Positions 34,659-44,087 are shown, counted from the stretch's first letter. The stretch is 64,000 bases of DNA from AP-15 sp963747735 (GCA_963747735.1 CAVVGE010000006.1:496001-560000), one strand, 5' to 3'. A program made the numbers and translations. The notes: generated by a model not told the origin, from the letters alone.

Positions 34659-36947
34659 ATGCGAGATATGCCGGAGCATCCGGGCGAGCGACCCGAACCG
34701 AAGGATCGGAACCCATTCGACGCTGCGAGGGCGCAACAGCCGGGGCGCCGAACGGCGGCGGCGGGGCTTGAATTCCTCAAGGCGCTGGGCGGCGATCTCG
34801 CGGCTCTGGCGGCATGGCTGCTGCCCTTTCTGGCGGTCAATGGCGGGCGGCTGGCGCGCTGCCTGCCGCGGCATCTCGCTGCCCTGCCGGCCGGCGCGGC
34901 AAGGGTCTTTGCCGGTGGGCGGGTGGTTCGCCGGCTCGCGCTGGGGATCGTGCTCGCCGGTATCGGCGGCGCTCTCGTCATGGCCTGCGCGATGCTGTGG
35001 GCGCTTTATGGCGTGCCGCTCGGCCGGCCGATGAATGCTGCTGCCAAGCCGACACTGATCCTGGAGGCGGCAAACGGCGAATCTCTCGGCCGGGTCGGGC
35101 CGTTCCAGGTCGCCGATGCCCGGTTGCAGGATTTTCCGCCGGTCCTGGTCAAGGCGGTGCTCAGCACCGAGGACCGCCATTTTTACGAGCACCACGGCAT
35201 CGACCTGCGCGGCATCCTGCGCGCGGCGCATGCCAACCGCGTCGCCGATGGCATCGTCGAAGGTGGCAGCACGATCACGCAGCAGCTGGTCAAGCTCGAT
35301 TATCTCGACCGCACCCGCACCTACACCCGCAAGCTGCGCGAAGCTTTGGTGGCGATCTGGCTCGAAACGCATCTGAGCAAGGACGAAATCCTCACCCGCT
35401 ACCTCAACCGAGTCTATCTGGGCGACGGCGCCTACGGCATGGCGGCAGCGTCGCGGCTCTATTTCAACAAGGCGCCGGCCGATTTGACCCTCGCCGAGGC
35501 CGCCATGCTGGCGGGGCTGATCAAAGCCCCTTCGGATTTCGACCCGCTGCGCCATCTCGCTGCGGCGCAGGCGCGGGCCGCCACCGTGCTCGACGCGATG
35601 GTCGCCAACCACGCGATCGATAAAAAGGCCGCCGATGCCGCCAAGGCGCGCCCGGCCGCGATCAGCTCTTCGCCGAGGCTGGCGCAGGCGGGATCGTGGT
35701 TTGCCGACTGGGTCGCAAAAGGTGCTGCGCAGCTCGCCGGCGCGCAAGCCGGCAGCGTCGTCGTGCGGACCACCTTGCGGCCGGATCTGCAGCACCTGGC
35801 GCAGCAGGCTGTCGACAATGCCTTGACCGGCGCGGGCCGGCGTCTCGGCGTCTCCGAGGGAGCGCTGGTGGCGATGCGCGCGGACGGCGCGGTGCTGGCG
35901 ATGGTCGGTGGGCGCGACTACCGCAATAGCCAGTTCAACCGTGCGGCCGATGCCAAGCGCCAGCCGGGCTCGCTGTTCAAGCTCTTCGTCTATCTGGCTG
36001 CGCTGCGCCACGGCTACACCCCGGACGATACGATCGACGCCGGGCCGGTCGACATCAAAGGCTGGCAGCCGGCAAATTTCGATAACGAGCATTACGGCCG
36101 GATCACCCTCGCAGACGCTTTTGCGCATTCGGTCAACACCGCTGCGGCGCGTCTCGCGATGAAAGTCGGCTTGCCCAATGTGATCGCCACCGCGCGCGAT
36201 CTCGGCATCACCGAGCCGCTGCCCGACGTGCCGAGCCTGGCGTTGGGGTCCGCCGGGGTCAGCCTCCTCGACCTGACCGGCGCTTTTGCTGCGGTGCTCC
36301 AGGACCAAATGCCGGTGCGGCCCTGGGGTGTCGCTGCGATTGGCGAGGCCAACGGCTCGCGAATGCTGGCGACGGTGCCGCCGCTCGCTGCGGCGCGATC
36401 CCTCGGGCCCTATCGGACGCCGTTGATCGAATTGCTGCAAGGGGTCGTCCGCTACGGCACCGGACGGGCAGCGGCGTTGGGCGACAGCTTTGCCGCCGGC
36501 AAGACCGGCACCAGCCAGGATTATCGCGACGCCTGGTTTATCGGCTTCGACGACACGCTGGTCGTCGGTGTTTGGGTCGGCAACGACGACGACACCCCGA
36601 TGCGTCGAGTCGTCGGCGGCACCCTGCCGGCGATGATCTGGAAGCGTTTTATGACCGAAGCGGCGCCGCTGGTCGGCCAGCCGGCTTTGCGGGTCTCCCA
36701 GACGCCCGACGCGACGCAGCCGCCCGGCATGATGCAGCCGCCCGGCATGACGCAGCCGCCGGACAATGCGCCCGCGACGCAAGACCGGGCGGCGCTCGAC
36801 ACTCCAGCGGGCGCCGGGTCGTCGGACGGATCGAGCGCGGGCAGCTGCGATGTCGAGGCCTGCGCCGGCTTCTACCACTCGTTTCGCGCATCCGATTGCA
36901 CCTACCAGCCGTTTGACGGCGGCCCGCGCCAGCTTTGCGAAAAATAA
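34659..36947 (+). CDS. Bifunctional penicillin-binding protein (class A) with C-terminal BA14K-like domain
   Basis: This is a peptidoglycan glycosyltransferase/transpeptidase of about 760 residues. A charged N-terminus and one membrane anchor (LGIVLAGIGGALVMACAML) precede the GT51 domain (catalytic Glu in STEDRHFYEHHG, EGGSTITQQLVK, LNRVYLG). The transpeptidase follows with Ser in QPGSLFKLFV, SVN in AHSVNTAA and KTG in AGKTGTSQD. After a Pro/Thr/Gln linker (PPGMMQPPGMTQPP) the last ~35 residues, with four cysteines (CDVEACAGFYHSF...C...C), resemble the BA14K lectin-like domain of rhizobia and brucellae. The start is uncertain: ATG 34659 or 34668, or GTG 34620. Confidence 0.9.
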   Translation: MRDMPEHPGERPEPKDRNPFDAARAQQPGRRTAAAGLEFLKALGGDLAALAAWLLPFLAVNGGRLARCLPRHLAALPAGAARVFAGGRVVRRLALGIVLAGIGGALVMACAMLWALYGVPLGRPMNAAAKPTLILEAANGESLGRVGPFQVADARLQDFPPVLVKAVLSTEDRHFYEHHGIDLRGILRAAHANRVADGIVEGGSTITQQLVKLDYLDRTRTYTRKLREALVAIWLETHLSKDEILTRYLNRVYLGDGAYGMAAASRLYFNKAPADLTLAEAAMLAGLIKAPSDFDPLRHLAAAQARAATVLDAMVANHAIDKKAADAAKARPAAISSSPRLAQAGSWFADWVAKGAAQLAGAQAGSVVVRTTLRPDLQHLAQQAVDNALTGAGRRLGVSEGALVAMRADGAVLAMVGGRDYRNSQFNRAADAKRQPGSLFKLFVYLAALRHGYTPDDTIDAGPVDIKGWQPANFDNEHYGRITLADAFAHSVNTAAARLAMKVGLPNVIATARDLGITEPLPDVPSLALGSAGVSLLDLTGAFAAVLQDQMPVRPWGVAAIGEANGSRMLATVPPLAAARSLGPYRTPLIELLQGVVRYGTGRAAALGDSFAAGKTGTSQDYRDAWFIGFDDTLVVGVWVGNDDDTPMRRVVGGTLPAMIWKRFMTEAAPLVGQPALRVSQTPDATQPPGMMQPPGMTQPPDNAPATQDRAALDTPAGAGSSDGSSAGSCDVEACAGFYHSFRASDCTYQPFDGGPRQLCEK

Positions 36948-36959
36948 ATCGCGGGAAGC

Positions 36960-37361
36960 TCAGTCGAGAGTGCGCGGGTCCTCGATGGCAAAGGTCAGGT
37001 GCTGGGTCGGCTGCGGTGTCGTGGTCATAAGAGCGACGCCATCCGGCGCGACAAAGCGGTGCCAGGTGCCCTGCGGCACTACCACGACCGTCCCGGCGCT
37101 GATGGCAAAGGATTGCGGGCCGTCCTCGAACATGATGTGCAAGGTCGCAGCACCCTCGACGACCTGCACGATCTCGTCGCCGTTCGGGTGGCGCTCCCAC
37201 GGCCCTTCGCCGGAAAATTTGGCGAGGTTGATCGCGCTGTCGCGATAGGGTGCCAGCCGCGCAAACGAGCCCTCGCGCGCTTCCGGCGGGGTTTCCGGGG
37301 TGCGGCCGCGCAGCATCTCGAGCTTGGCGAGCTCGGCGTTCACATCGAGGATCGTCAGCAT
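36960..37361 (-). CDS. Cupin-domain protein
   Basis: This is a 133-residue single cupin barrel. Motif 1 is W-ERHPNGDEIVQVVEG (His and Glu metal ligands) and motif 2 is VVVVPQGTWHRFVAP (His ligand). Such small cupins bind a metal and are often dioxygenases, isomerases or sensors. GGAGGGAAGC precedes ATG 37361. It is divergent from a RidA-family gene, with 66 bp between start codons, which suggests joint regulation in a small catabolic function. Confidence 0.88.
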   Translation of the reverse strand: MLTILDVNAELAKLEMLRGRTPETPPEAREGSFARLAPYRDSAINLAKFSGEGPWERHPNGDEIVQVVEGAATLHIMFEDGPQSFAISAGTVVVVPQGTWHRFVAPDGVALMTTTPQPTQHLTFAIEDPRTLD

Positions 37362-37427
37362 GCTTCCCTCCGCTCGCGGCTGCGCGCTTATTATAACGCC
37401 AACCTGGCGGCAGCGGGAGGGCGACCC

Positions 37428-37820
37428 ATGGAACAGCGGCGCAGCATCAACGTGACCGGGGCGAGCCACGTCAATCCGATCCCGAGCGCGAGCCGGCGCG
37501 GGCCTTTTGTCGTCTCGGGCGCGATCTCGGGCGCCGACCCTGCGACCGGCAAGGTGCCGGACGATCTCGACCAGCAATGCCGGCTGATGTTCGAGAATGT
37601 GCGGCGGGTCATCACCGCGGCCGGCGGCACGCCCGACGACATCGTCAAAATGAATGTCTGGATCACCGACCGCGCGCTTCGCCCGATCCTGAACAAGCAC
37701 TGGGTCGAAATCTTCCCCGACCCCAATTCCCGCCCGGCGCGCCACACCATCGCGTCGGGCGATTTTACTCCGCCGATGCAGATCCAATGCGACCTGATGG
37801 CCGTGATCGCCGAGGGATGA
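37428..37820 (+). CDS. RidA/YjgF family protein (second)
   Basis: This is a 130-residue RidA-like protein with SRRGPFVVSGAISGADP, FENVRRVITAAGGTPDDIVKMNVWITD and the terminal PPMQIQCDLMAVI with no catalytic Arg (RidA has P.R..VEV). It belongs to a divergent Rid subgroup, distinct from the copy at 30923. GGGAGGGCGACCC precedes ATG 37428. It is paired divergently with the cupin gene. Confidence 0.85.
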   Translation: MEQRRSINVTGASHVNPIPSASRRGPFVVSGAISGADPATGKVPDDLDQQCRLMFENVRRVITAAGGTPDDIVKMNVWITDRALRPILNKHWVEIFPDPNSRPARHTIASGDFTPPMQIQCDLMAVIAEG

Positions 37821-38149
37821 CCGGCCCCGCAGAAACAAGATGAGCCATCGGGCGGTGCCCGGCGCAGAAAGCAAAATATAGTTCTCGCTGCTGCACGATT
37901 CGGCCAATCCCAGCGGCGGGCGATGGCCGGTGGAATCTGTGCAATTGCCCAAGAGACCCGCCGGCCGGAGCGAGATCGACAATCGATTGTTGCCATCCTT
38001 CGATCGGTCCGCTAGGGTCCGCCGGTCGAAGATTGCCGCAGCCGGGCGCGTCCCGGGATCAGGGGGCGGCGCCTTCGACACGACGAAAGCCGAAACCTGG
38101 TCCGGCCTTGCCCGCCGGACACCCACGGTGCGGCCGCAGGCGGGGGGAC
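37821..38149. other. Intergenic region without recognised gene
   Basis: About 330 bp lie between the RidA-like gene and the M23 peptidase gene. Reading frames cross it but have no ribosome-binding site or family pattern. It probably holds the promoter of the peptidase gene; I see no clear motif. Confidence 0.4.
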
Positions 38150-39529
38150 ATGACCGCAAAAAGCTCTGGCTGGGGAAGAGGATTCTTCCCGGAGATTCGG
38201 GTTTCTTTGCCGGCGGCGACGCGGCTGCCGGCTGTCATGCTGCCGCCCGTCGTGCAGGCGGCGGTGCTGCTGGCTTTAATCGCGGGGGCGGCGGCGCTCG
38301 CCGTTCTCGGCTGCGGCCGGATCGGCGCCAACCGGCTGATCGCAGAGAAAAACGCGGCAGTGCTGCGCGTCCAAGCCGCCAATGCCGATTTGCAGGCCAA
38401 TATTGCCGGGTTGCAGGGCAAGCTCGCCGCCGCCACTCGTGACCGCCGGCAGGCGGCCGAGCGCCTCGACACAGCGGCGGACGAGGCTGTGACATTGCGC
38501 GGCCTCCTCGCCGATGCCGCGGCAAAGCTGCACACACTGCAAGCCGCCGCCGCGGTCCCTGCCGGCAATGACGCCAAGGAGCCGCCACCGGCTCCGCCGC
38601 CCGCGGACAAGACCGCGAGCGGGCATGCTGCCCAGCTCTCCAAGGCGCTCGATCAGACCCGGCTCGCCTTGCATCAGGCGGCGGCGGAAGGGGCGACCCT
38701 GTCGGCGCGGCTCAGCAAGACCGAAGAGGATCGCGCGCAGCAGCAGGGACAATACGAAGAGACGACAAAACAGCTTCAATCGGTGATCGGCCAGCTCGAG
38801 CGCGAGCTGCTGCGCCGATCGGCGGGATCGCGAAAGCTCGCCTCGGCGTCGCCTGTCGTCCTCGGCACGACCGGCGTCGCCGGTCTCGGCCATCAAGGTG
38901 TCGGCGGCCTCGCCGGTCTCGGCCATCAAGGTGTCGGCGGTGTCGCCCAAGTGCTCGCCTCGGCCGGGGTCGATGTCGTGCACCTGTTCTCCCGGTTTGG
39001 CATCGACCGGGGCGAGGGCGGACCGTTTGTGCCGCCGCGCAAAGCAGCCAGCGCGCCGGCGCGCCCGATCACCCCGCAGCAGCTCGCCGCGCTGCGCGGC
39101 ATGATGCAGTCATTGCCGCTCGGCACCCCGGTCGAGCATTACCAGATCGGCAGCCCGTTCGGTGCGCGGACCGACCCCTTCAACGGCCGCGCCGCGATCC
39201 ATACCGGCATCGATTTCGACGCCCCCTATATGTCGGCGGTTTATGCCACCGCTCCCGGCACGGTGGTCTTTGCCGGGTATCGCGGCGAATACGGCAAGGT
39301 TGTCGAGATCGACCACGGCGACGGCATTCATACGCTTTACGCGCATCTCCACCGGGTCGCGGTCGCAGTCGGCGAAAAAGTCGCGGCCCACGGCCAGATC
39401 GGCTGGCTCGGCACCACCGGGCGCAGCTCCGGCCCGCATGTCCATTACGAGGTGCTGGTCAACGGCGAGCCGCAGGACCCCGAAAAGTTTATCGGCCTCG
39501 CCCGGCTGATCCCCGCCGCCGCCCGCTAG
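38150..39529 (+). CDS. M23 family metallopeptidase with coiled coil, envelope-anchored
   Basis: This is a 459-residue murein endopeptidase-like protein. A short cytoplasmic tail and one membrane helix (VQAAVLLALIAGAAALAVLG, about 35-54) precede long Ala/Gln/Glu-rich coiled coils (about 60-230). These are followed by a linker containing a duplicated 11-residue unit and a C-terminal LytM domain (HTGIDFDAP with the first Zn His, then GPHVHYEV with HxH). The Zn ligands are intact, so it may cleave peptidoglycan cross-links; the alternative is an EnvC-like amidase activator, which would lack them. GGGGGGAC precedes ATG 38150. Confidence 0.88.
   Translation: MTAKSSGWGRGFFPEIRVSLPAATRLPAVMLPPVVQAAVLLALIAGAAALAVLGCGRIGANRLIAEKNAAVLRVQAANADLQANIAGLQGKLAAATRDRRQAAERLDTAADEAVTLRGLLADAAAKLHTLQAAAAVPAGNDAKEPPPAPPPADKTASGHAAQLSKALDQTRLALHQAAAEGATLSARLSKTEEDRAQQQGQYEETTKQLQSVIGQLERELLRRSAGSRKLASASPVVLGTTGVAGLGHQGVGGLAGLGHQGVGGVAQVLASAGVDVVHLFSRFGIDRGEGGPFVPPRKAASAPARPITPQQLAALRGMMQSLPLGTPVEHYQIGSPFGARTDPFNGRAAIHTGIDFDAPYMSAVYATAPGTVVFAGYRGEYGKVVEIDHGDGIHTLYAHLHRVAVAVGEKVAAHGQIGWLGTTGRSSGPHVHYEVLVNGEPQDPEKFIGLARLIPAAAR
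38877..38943 (+). repeat. In-frame 33-bp tandem duplication inside the M23 peptidase gene
   Basis: Two copies 33 bp apart (starting 38881 and 38914) encode AGLGHQGVGG twice in the linker between coiled coil and peptidase domain. They are almost identical at nucleotide level, so the duplication is recent. Confidence 0.85.
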
Positions 39530-39853
39530 CGTCGCCAGCAGGCCGACGGTTCCTTCGCCGCGGGCGGCCTGTCATTCCCTCCTCCGCAAGCGGCAAGGCT
39601 GTCCAGCGAAAATTCCGGCCGCATCTCTGCCGGGTTTTGTTCTGATGGATGCGCGGGTCGAGCCCGCGCAAGACGATCTCGGATTGTTTTCGAACGAGAT
39701 CAAAGGGCGCGAACGGCAAACGGCTTTTCCCCGGACAGTCCTGCGCAAGCGGGGAGGGTTAGGGTGGGGGCTGTTCGCAGGGTGCCTGACGTCGGGTGTG
39801 CTCCGCCAGGGACGAGCACAGCTCGCACGCCCGATGTCACGACGCGAAGCCGG
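39530..39853. other. Intergenic region with REP-like palindromes, no gene
   Basis: It holds a perfect hairpin GCGCGGGTCGAGCCCGCGC at 39651-39669 (the loop GTC-type REP hairpin often seen in alphaproteobacterial intergenic DNA). At about 39740-39770 it has a half copy of repeat R1/R2 (GGGGAGGGTTAGGGTGGGGG). Reading frames here have no support. Confidence 0.55.
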
Positions 39854-39925
39854 TGCCGGGTGAGGGATTCGAACCCCCGACCTTCGGTTTACAAAACCGC
39901 TGCACTGCCACTGTGCTAACCCGGC
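39854..39925 (-). tRNA. tRNA-Thr (TGT anticodon)
   Basis: On the minus strand the acceptor GCCGGGT pairs with ACCCGGC, the D arm is GCACAGTGGCAGTGC and the T arm is GGGGGTTCGAATCCC. The anticodon arm has the loop TTTGTAA, giving anticodon TGT (Thr, ACA codons). The top pair of the anticodon stem is G-A. No CCA is encoded. Confidence 0.9.
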
Positions 39926-40213
39926 GATATCAATGGCTTAGGAGCTTCAGCTGCGCGATGCTGGCCGGTTTGCCGTGCAGTGCCCGGTTATAGCATGCGG
40001 AAGACGGCATCGATACGGGCTGCAGCGCTCTCTTGCGATCCGGCTAGAAGGGAACGCCCGGACAGCGGGCCTCCCGATGGGGCGCACCCCTACCCCCCGC
40101 GGGGTGCAGCTCCTACCGATCTCCTTTTTGCCTCAACCTGCCGGCGTCATCGCTCTTGATGCAGCGGCGGCGCGAGGTATCTTCGGTTAACCGGGAAACC
40201 AAAAGTGTTTCGG

Positions 40214-40306
40214 ATGAAATCCTCGATTGCCGACAAGGTGATCGTTCTGGGCGCGCTGGCGTTGGCCGCCGTGCTGGCTTTCGGGATTGTCGCGGGGTGG
40301 CTGTGA
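40214..40306 (+). CDS. Possible 30-residue single-helix membrane peptide
   Basis: The frame MKSSIADKV... runs into a hydrophobic helix (VLGALALAAVLAFGIVAGWL) and stops. There is no good ribosome-binding site. Opposite it, at 40311-40382, a 23-residue hydrophobic frame (MSLPKVLIWLAFAM...) reads on the minus strand. Either could be real; both are speculative. The rest of 39926-40562 shows nothing. Confidence 0.25.
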   Translation: MKSSIADKVIVLGALALAAVLAFGIVAGWL

Positions 40307-40562
40307 CTGCTCACAGATAGAAGATGATCACCGCGGCCGCCATCGCAAAGGCAAGCCATATCAATACCTTGGGCAAGCTCATGAGGGGTCTTTCGCGATT
40401 GCGCGCCGAAGTGCTCGATGACGGCTCGTGCCGCGTCATCGGAAGGCTCAAGCGGCGTCATGATCGGATAGTGGGAGCGAGCGCGCCGGGCCGCAATCGA
40501 GGTGCTGGACCTGCGCCCGCTGGCCGTGCGAGGCTGGCTTAGAACAAATAAGGAACTGTTCG

Positions 40563-40910
40563 ATGGCCGCCAATTCCAAGCTGATGATCACCGAAGCCGA
40601 ACGCCGCTACCCGGTGCGCATCCGTCTTGCCGTGCCCCCCGGTGGGCTCGGTGTCCAGCTCGACATGATGAGAGGCTGGCTCGACCAGAATTGCGGTGCC
40701 GATGGCTGGGCAATGACGCCCTCGGGCAGCCGCGGCGTGCTCAACGACGCGCTATCGATCTACTTCCGCGACCCTGCCTTGGCGACGGCCTTTGTGGCGC
40801 GTTGGTGCATCGGTTATCGGATCGAGCCGAGCGACGGCACGTTCCGGGTGTGCGAAGACGAGCCAACACCGCGAGCTGCAATGAAGCCGCACAGCTGGCC
40901 ACCATCCTGA
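40563..40910 (+). CDS. Conserved hypothetical protein
   Basis: This is a 115-residue soluble protein with VRIRLAVPPGGLG, WLDQNCGADGWAMTPSG-RGVLNDA and an LATAFVARWC segment, a pattern I associate with short conserved hypotheticals of Bradyrhizobium and relatives. AAGGA precedes ATG 40563. No function is known or inferable; it stands alone. Confidence 0.65.
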   Translation: MAANSKLMITEAERRYPVRIRLAVPPGGLGVQLDMMRGWLDQNCGADGWAMTPSGSRGVLNDALSIYFRDPALATAFVARWCIGYRIEPSDGTFRVCEDEPTPRAAMKPHSWPPS

Positions 40911-41027
40911 GCCCTCATCATGTCGGCCGGATCATGTGCGGCCGTATCCGTCTGTCTTGCGATGTGAGCGAGATCGAGTTTTCCCTTTTATCCGTGCCCA
41001 AAGCCGATCTTTTCACCCGCTTCGAGG

Positions 41028-41438
41028 TTATTCCGGGCGGATATAGCGGTCGATCGTGCGATAGCGGAAATACCAGCGGCCGCCGCGCTTGACCATCTCG
41101 TCGTCATAAGCGCCGCCCGAGCCGATTTTCGGCCCCTCGGGGCTGTTTTGCACCGTCGTCCAGCTCGAGCGCACCCTGGCCGTATCGCCGTCGAGCGCGA
41201 TCGCCACATTGGTGACGTGATGGATCGCGCGCGGGCGCCGCTCCGGCGGGTCCTGGCGCAGCCCGGCGGCGAATTCGGCGATCGCGGCACGCCCCGTCGC
41301 CTTGCCAAAGGCGGTGTGCCAGGTGCCGTCTTCGGTGAACAGCGCCGCCATCTCGGCGAACCGGCCGTCGTCGAGCCGAAAGCAATATTCGGCCAATACC
41401 TCGCGGATAGCGTCCTTTTCCTCAAGCGCGCTCGACAT
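41028..41438 (-). CDS. SnoaL-like / NTF2-fold protein
   Basis: This is a 136-residue cone-shaped alpha+beta barrel of the SnoaL_4/nuclear-transport-factor-2 family: EEKDAIREVLAEYCFRLDDG-RFAEMAALFTEDGTW, HHVTNVAIALDGDTARVRS and GGRWYFRYRTIDRYI. Members serve as small-subunit dioxygenases, isomerases or dehydratases. AGGAGGAGGCG precedes ATG 41438. It is likely part of the catabolic group that follows, but its substrate is unknown. Confidence 0.85.
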   Translation of the reverse strand: MSSALEEKDAIREVLAEYCFRLDDGRFAEMAALFTEDGTWHTAFGKATGRAAIAEFAAGLRQDPPERRPRAIHHVTNVAIALDGDTARVRSSWTTVQNSPEGPKIGSGGAYDDEMVKRGGRWYFRYRTIDRYIRPE

Positions 41439-41585
41439 CGCCTCCTCCTGCCACATGCCTGGGCCATATGCGTGGGCCGCCGGCTCGGTCGGGCTGTCGC
41501 CGAGCGACCGTGAAACGGGCATTTGATCCGAAACCGGCCGCCGAGCCAACCGGCGACTTGGCATCCTCACCGCGGCGCCCGCGGC

Positions 41586-43127
41586 TCAATCGGCGTGGCC
41601 GGGGACAGCCGCCACCGTCGCGGCCGGGCGCTTCAGGCGCAGCAGCAGCAGCAACCCGATCGACCCCAGCGACAGCACCATCATCAGCGCGAAATTGTTG
41701 ATATAGGCGACCATCGCCGCTTGGCGCGTGACCTCGGCGTTGAGCGCGGCGATGCCGGGGGCGGTCGACAGGCTGTAGGGGGCGGCGAGGAAGGGCGCCT
41801 GCGCCAACGGGTTGTCGGGCCGCAGCTGCTCGACCAGCCGCGAATGGACGATCTGGGTATTCCGGGTCAGCAACGCTTCGAGAATGGCGATGCCCATGCT
41901 GCCGCCGAGATTGCGCATCAGGCTCCTGAGCGCCGTCCCCTGCGTCAGGATATGGCGCGGCAGGTTCGAGAGCGCGATCGTGTTCAACGGCACGAAGGTG
42001 CAGCCGAGGCCGAAGCCCTGGACCAGCCCCGAGACGATGATCGGCTGCATCCCCATCGCCAGCGAGAACCCGGTCATCTGCCACATCGAGACCGCGGTCA
42101 GCAGCAGACCGAAAAGGATGATCAGCCGGTTGTCGACCCGATCGATCAGCCGCGCGACGAGAAACATCGCCAGCATCGAGCCGACGCCGCGCGGCGCGGT
42201 TGCAAGGCCCGTCGTCAGCACCGGATAATTCATCAAATCCTGCAGCATCGTCGGCACCAGGGCCAGAGTGCCGTTCATGATCAGTCCGATCATGAACATC
42301 AAGATAGTGCCGACCATAAAGTTGACGTTCTTTAAGAGGTCACGGTTGACAAACGAGCGGTCGCTCGCGGTCGCGGTATGGACGATGAAAAGATAAAAGG
42401 CGACGCCGCACACCGCCGCCTCGACCCAAATCTCGGTCGAATTGAACCAGTCCTTGAGCTGGCCGCGGTCGAGCAGCAGCTGCAGCGCGCCGATCGCCAC
42501 GCTCAGGCTGGCAAAGCCGACGAGGTCGAACGGCTCGCGGTGGCCGTAGCGGCTTTCGCGGCCAAACATCAGCATGCCCAAAGTGGCGACGATGCCGAAC
42601 GGCACGTTGATCAAAAACACCCAGCGCCAATTGTAGTCGTAGGTCAGCCAGCCGCCGAGCACCGGGCCGCAGATCGGCCCCAGGATCGTGCCGATGCCGA
42701 ACACCGCCATCGCCTGGCCATGCCGCTCGGGCGGGTTGATCTGCAGCAGCACAGCCTGCGACAAGGGCACGAGGCCGGCGCCGCACACACCTTGCAGCCC
42801 GCGAAAAAGGACGAGCTCGGTCAAGCTCGTGGCGCTGCCGCACAAGGCCGAGGCCAGGGTAAAGCCCGAGACCGACAGCACGAACACGATCTTGATGCCA
42901 AACCGGCCGGCGAGCCACCCGGTCAGCGGCATCATGATCGCCGCGGCAACGATGTAGGACGTCAGGACCCAGGAAATCTGGTCGAGCGAGGCCGACAGGC
43001 TGCCGCGAATATGGGGCAGGGCCACGTTGGCGATCGTGGTGTCGAGCCCCTGCATAATGTTGGCGAGCATGATCGAGAAGGTCAGCGCGATGCGGTTTGA
43101 CGCCGCCGCGCGCGCCCCGCCTCTCAT
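41586..43127 (-). CDS. DHA2 family MFS multidrug efflux permease (EmrB/QacA type)
   Basis: This is a 513-residue, 14-helix exporter. Features are LDTTIANVALPHIRGSL in helix 1 (motif D1), QISWVLTSYIVAAAIMMP, GRFGIKIVFVLS, FRGLQGVCGAGLVPLSQ, and GPICGPVLGGWLTYDYNWRWVFLINVPFG (motif C). EmrB normally pairs with an EmrA membrane-fusion protein, but none is adjacent. ATG 43127 has GAGGC upstream. The neighbouring gene on the same strand encodes a broken binding protein. Confidence 0.92.
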   Translation of the reverse strand: MRGGARAAASNRIALTFSIMLANIMQGLDTTIANVALPHIRGSLSASLDQISWVLTSYIVAAAIMMPLTGWLAGRFGIKIVFVLSVSGFTLASALCGSATSLTELVLFRGLQGVCGAGLVPLSQAVLLQINPPERHGQAMAVFGIGTILGPICGPVLGGWLTYDYNWRWVFLINVPFGIVATLGMLMFGRESRYGHREPFDLVGFASLSVAIGALQLLLDRGQLKDWFNSTEIWVEAAVCGVAFYLFIVHTATASDRSFVNRDLLKNVNFMVGTILMFMIGLIMNGTLALVPTMLQDLMNYPVLTTGLATAPRGVGSMLAMFLVARLIDRVDNRLIILFGLLLTAVSMWQMTGFSLAMGMQPIIVSGLVQGFGLGCTFVPLNTIALSNLPRHILTQGTALRSLMRNLGGSMGIAILEALLTRNTQIVHSRLVEQLRPDNPLAQAPFLAAPYSLSTAPGIAALNAEVTRQAAMVAYINNFALMMVLSLGSIGLLLLLRLKRPAATVAAVPGHAD

Positions 43128-43354
43128 CGCGCAGCCTCGGCGAACCGCTTGGAGCTGCGGTTTGCGGCCTTCTCGCGCCGGCAACCCAACGCGGCGTTCC
43201 TCCGCTGGCCGGCGGTTCGTCCCGGCCCTGTCGCAAAACCTTCATGCGATCATAGGGCCGGGTTGCCAGAACACAAAAAAACGGACCCCGTGCCGGCGCG
43301 CGGCTGCCAATCGGGAATTCGATGGCTCGCTTTGCAGGCGAGCCCGCGCGGCCT

Positions 43355-44087
43355 TCAGCCCGGCGTTGCGACCGATAGCCGGCCGACGACCTTGTGGCGC
43401 TCGATCAGACGGGCGACGAGGCCCGATTTTTTCGCCTCCTCGACAAAATCGCGCAGAAAGGCGGCCCCCGCATTGTTGCTGCGCGCGGTGCCGACCGCCT
43501 GCTGCACGGCGGCGAACTGGCCGTCGAGAATGCGGCTGCCGGGCCGCGCCTTCTGCAGGTCGATCAGCCCCGGCCGCAACCCGGCATAGGCGTCGAATTT
43601 TTCGCCGTCGAACGCCGTCGAGCGCCGCCGCGGCATTGTCGAACTGCAGGAGCTCGCCCTTTTTGTAGTTGTTTTCGAGCCAGAGCGCGTAAGCGCTGCG
43701 CGCGGTCACCGCGACCCGTCTGCCCGGCTGGTCGACCTCGGCGATGGTCTTAAGGGCCGAGCCCGCCGGCACCAGATAGGTCGCCTCGATCTCGACATAG
43801 GCCGGGGTGAACGCGATCTTTTGGGCACGCTGCGGCTCGGCGCCGATCAGGCCGATGTCCCACACATTGCTCCCCGCCGCATCCGCCAGCTCGCCCGGCC
43901 GGGCATAGGGCACATAGGCGACCGGCACGCCGAGCCGCTTGGCGATTTCGGCGGCCATGTCGGGAGCGACACCCTGCGGGTCGCCCGACGCGGTCTTGCC
44001 GGTGACCAAGAGGAAATTCCCCATATTGATCGCGGCGCGCAGCACGCCCTTCGGGGCGAGCTCGGATAGGGCTTCTGGTTGCGGCAT
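43355..44087 (-). pseudogene. Amino-acid-type ABC transporter substrate-binding protein, frameshifted
   Basis: This is an SBP_bac_3-like protein of about 243 residues: GVLRAAINMGNFLLV, GVAPDMAAEIAKRLGVPVAYVPY, WDIGLIGAEPQRAQKIAFTPAYVEIEATYLV. After ALD the frame shifts near 43627 (one surplus G in GACGGCG) into AFDGEKFDAYAGLRPGLIDL ... LIERHKVVGRLSVATPG. Removing the base restores a complete bilobal domain. It has no signal peptide, unusual for a binding protein, so a cytoplasmic relative or a lost leader is possible. No permease genes are nearby. Confidence 0.78.

Noticed and set aside
33891..36878. 995-residue open frame on the minus strand opposite the hydrolase and PBP genes
   Set aside because: It crosses two genes with clear catalytic motifs on the other strand and has no recognisable domain.
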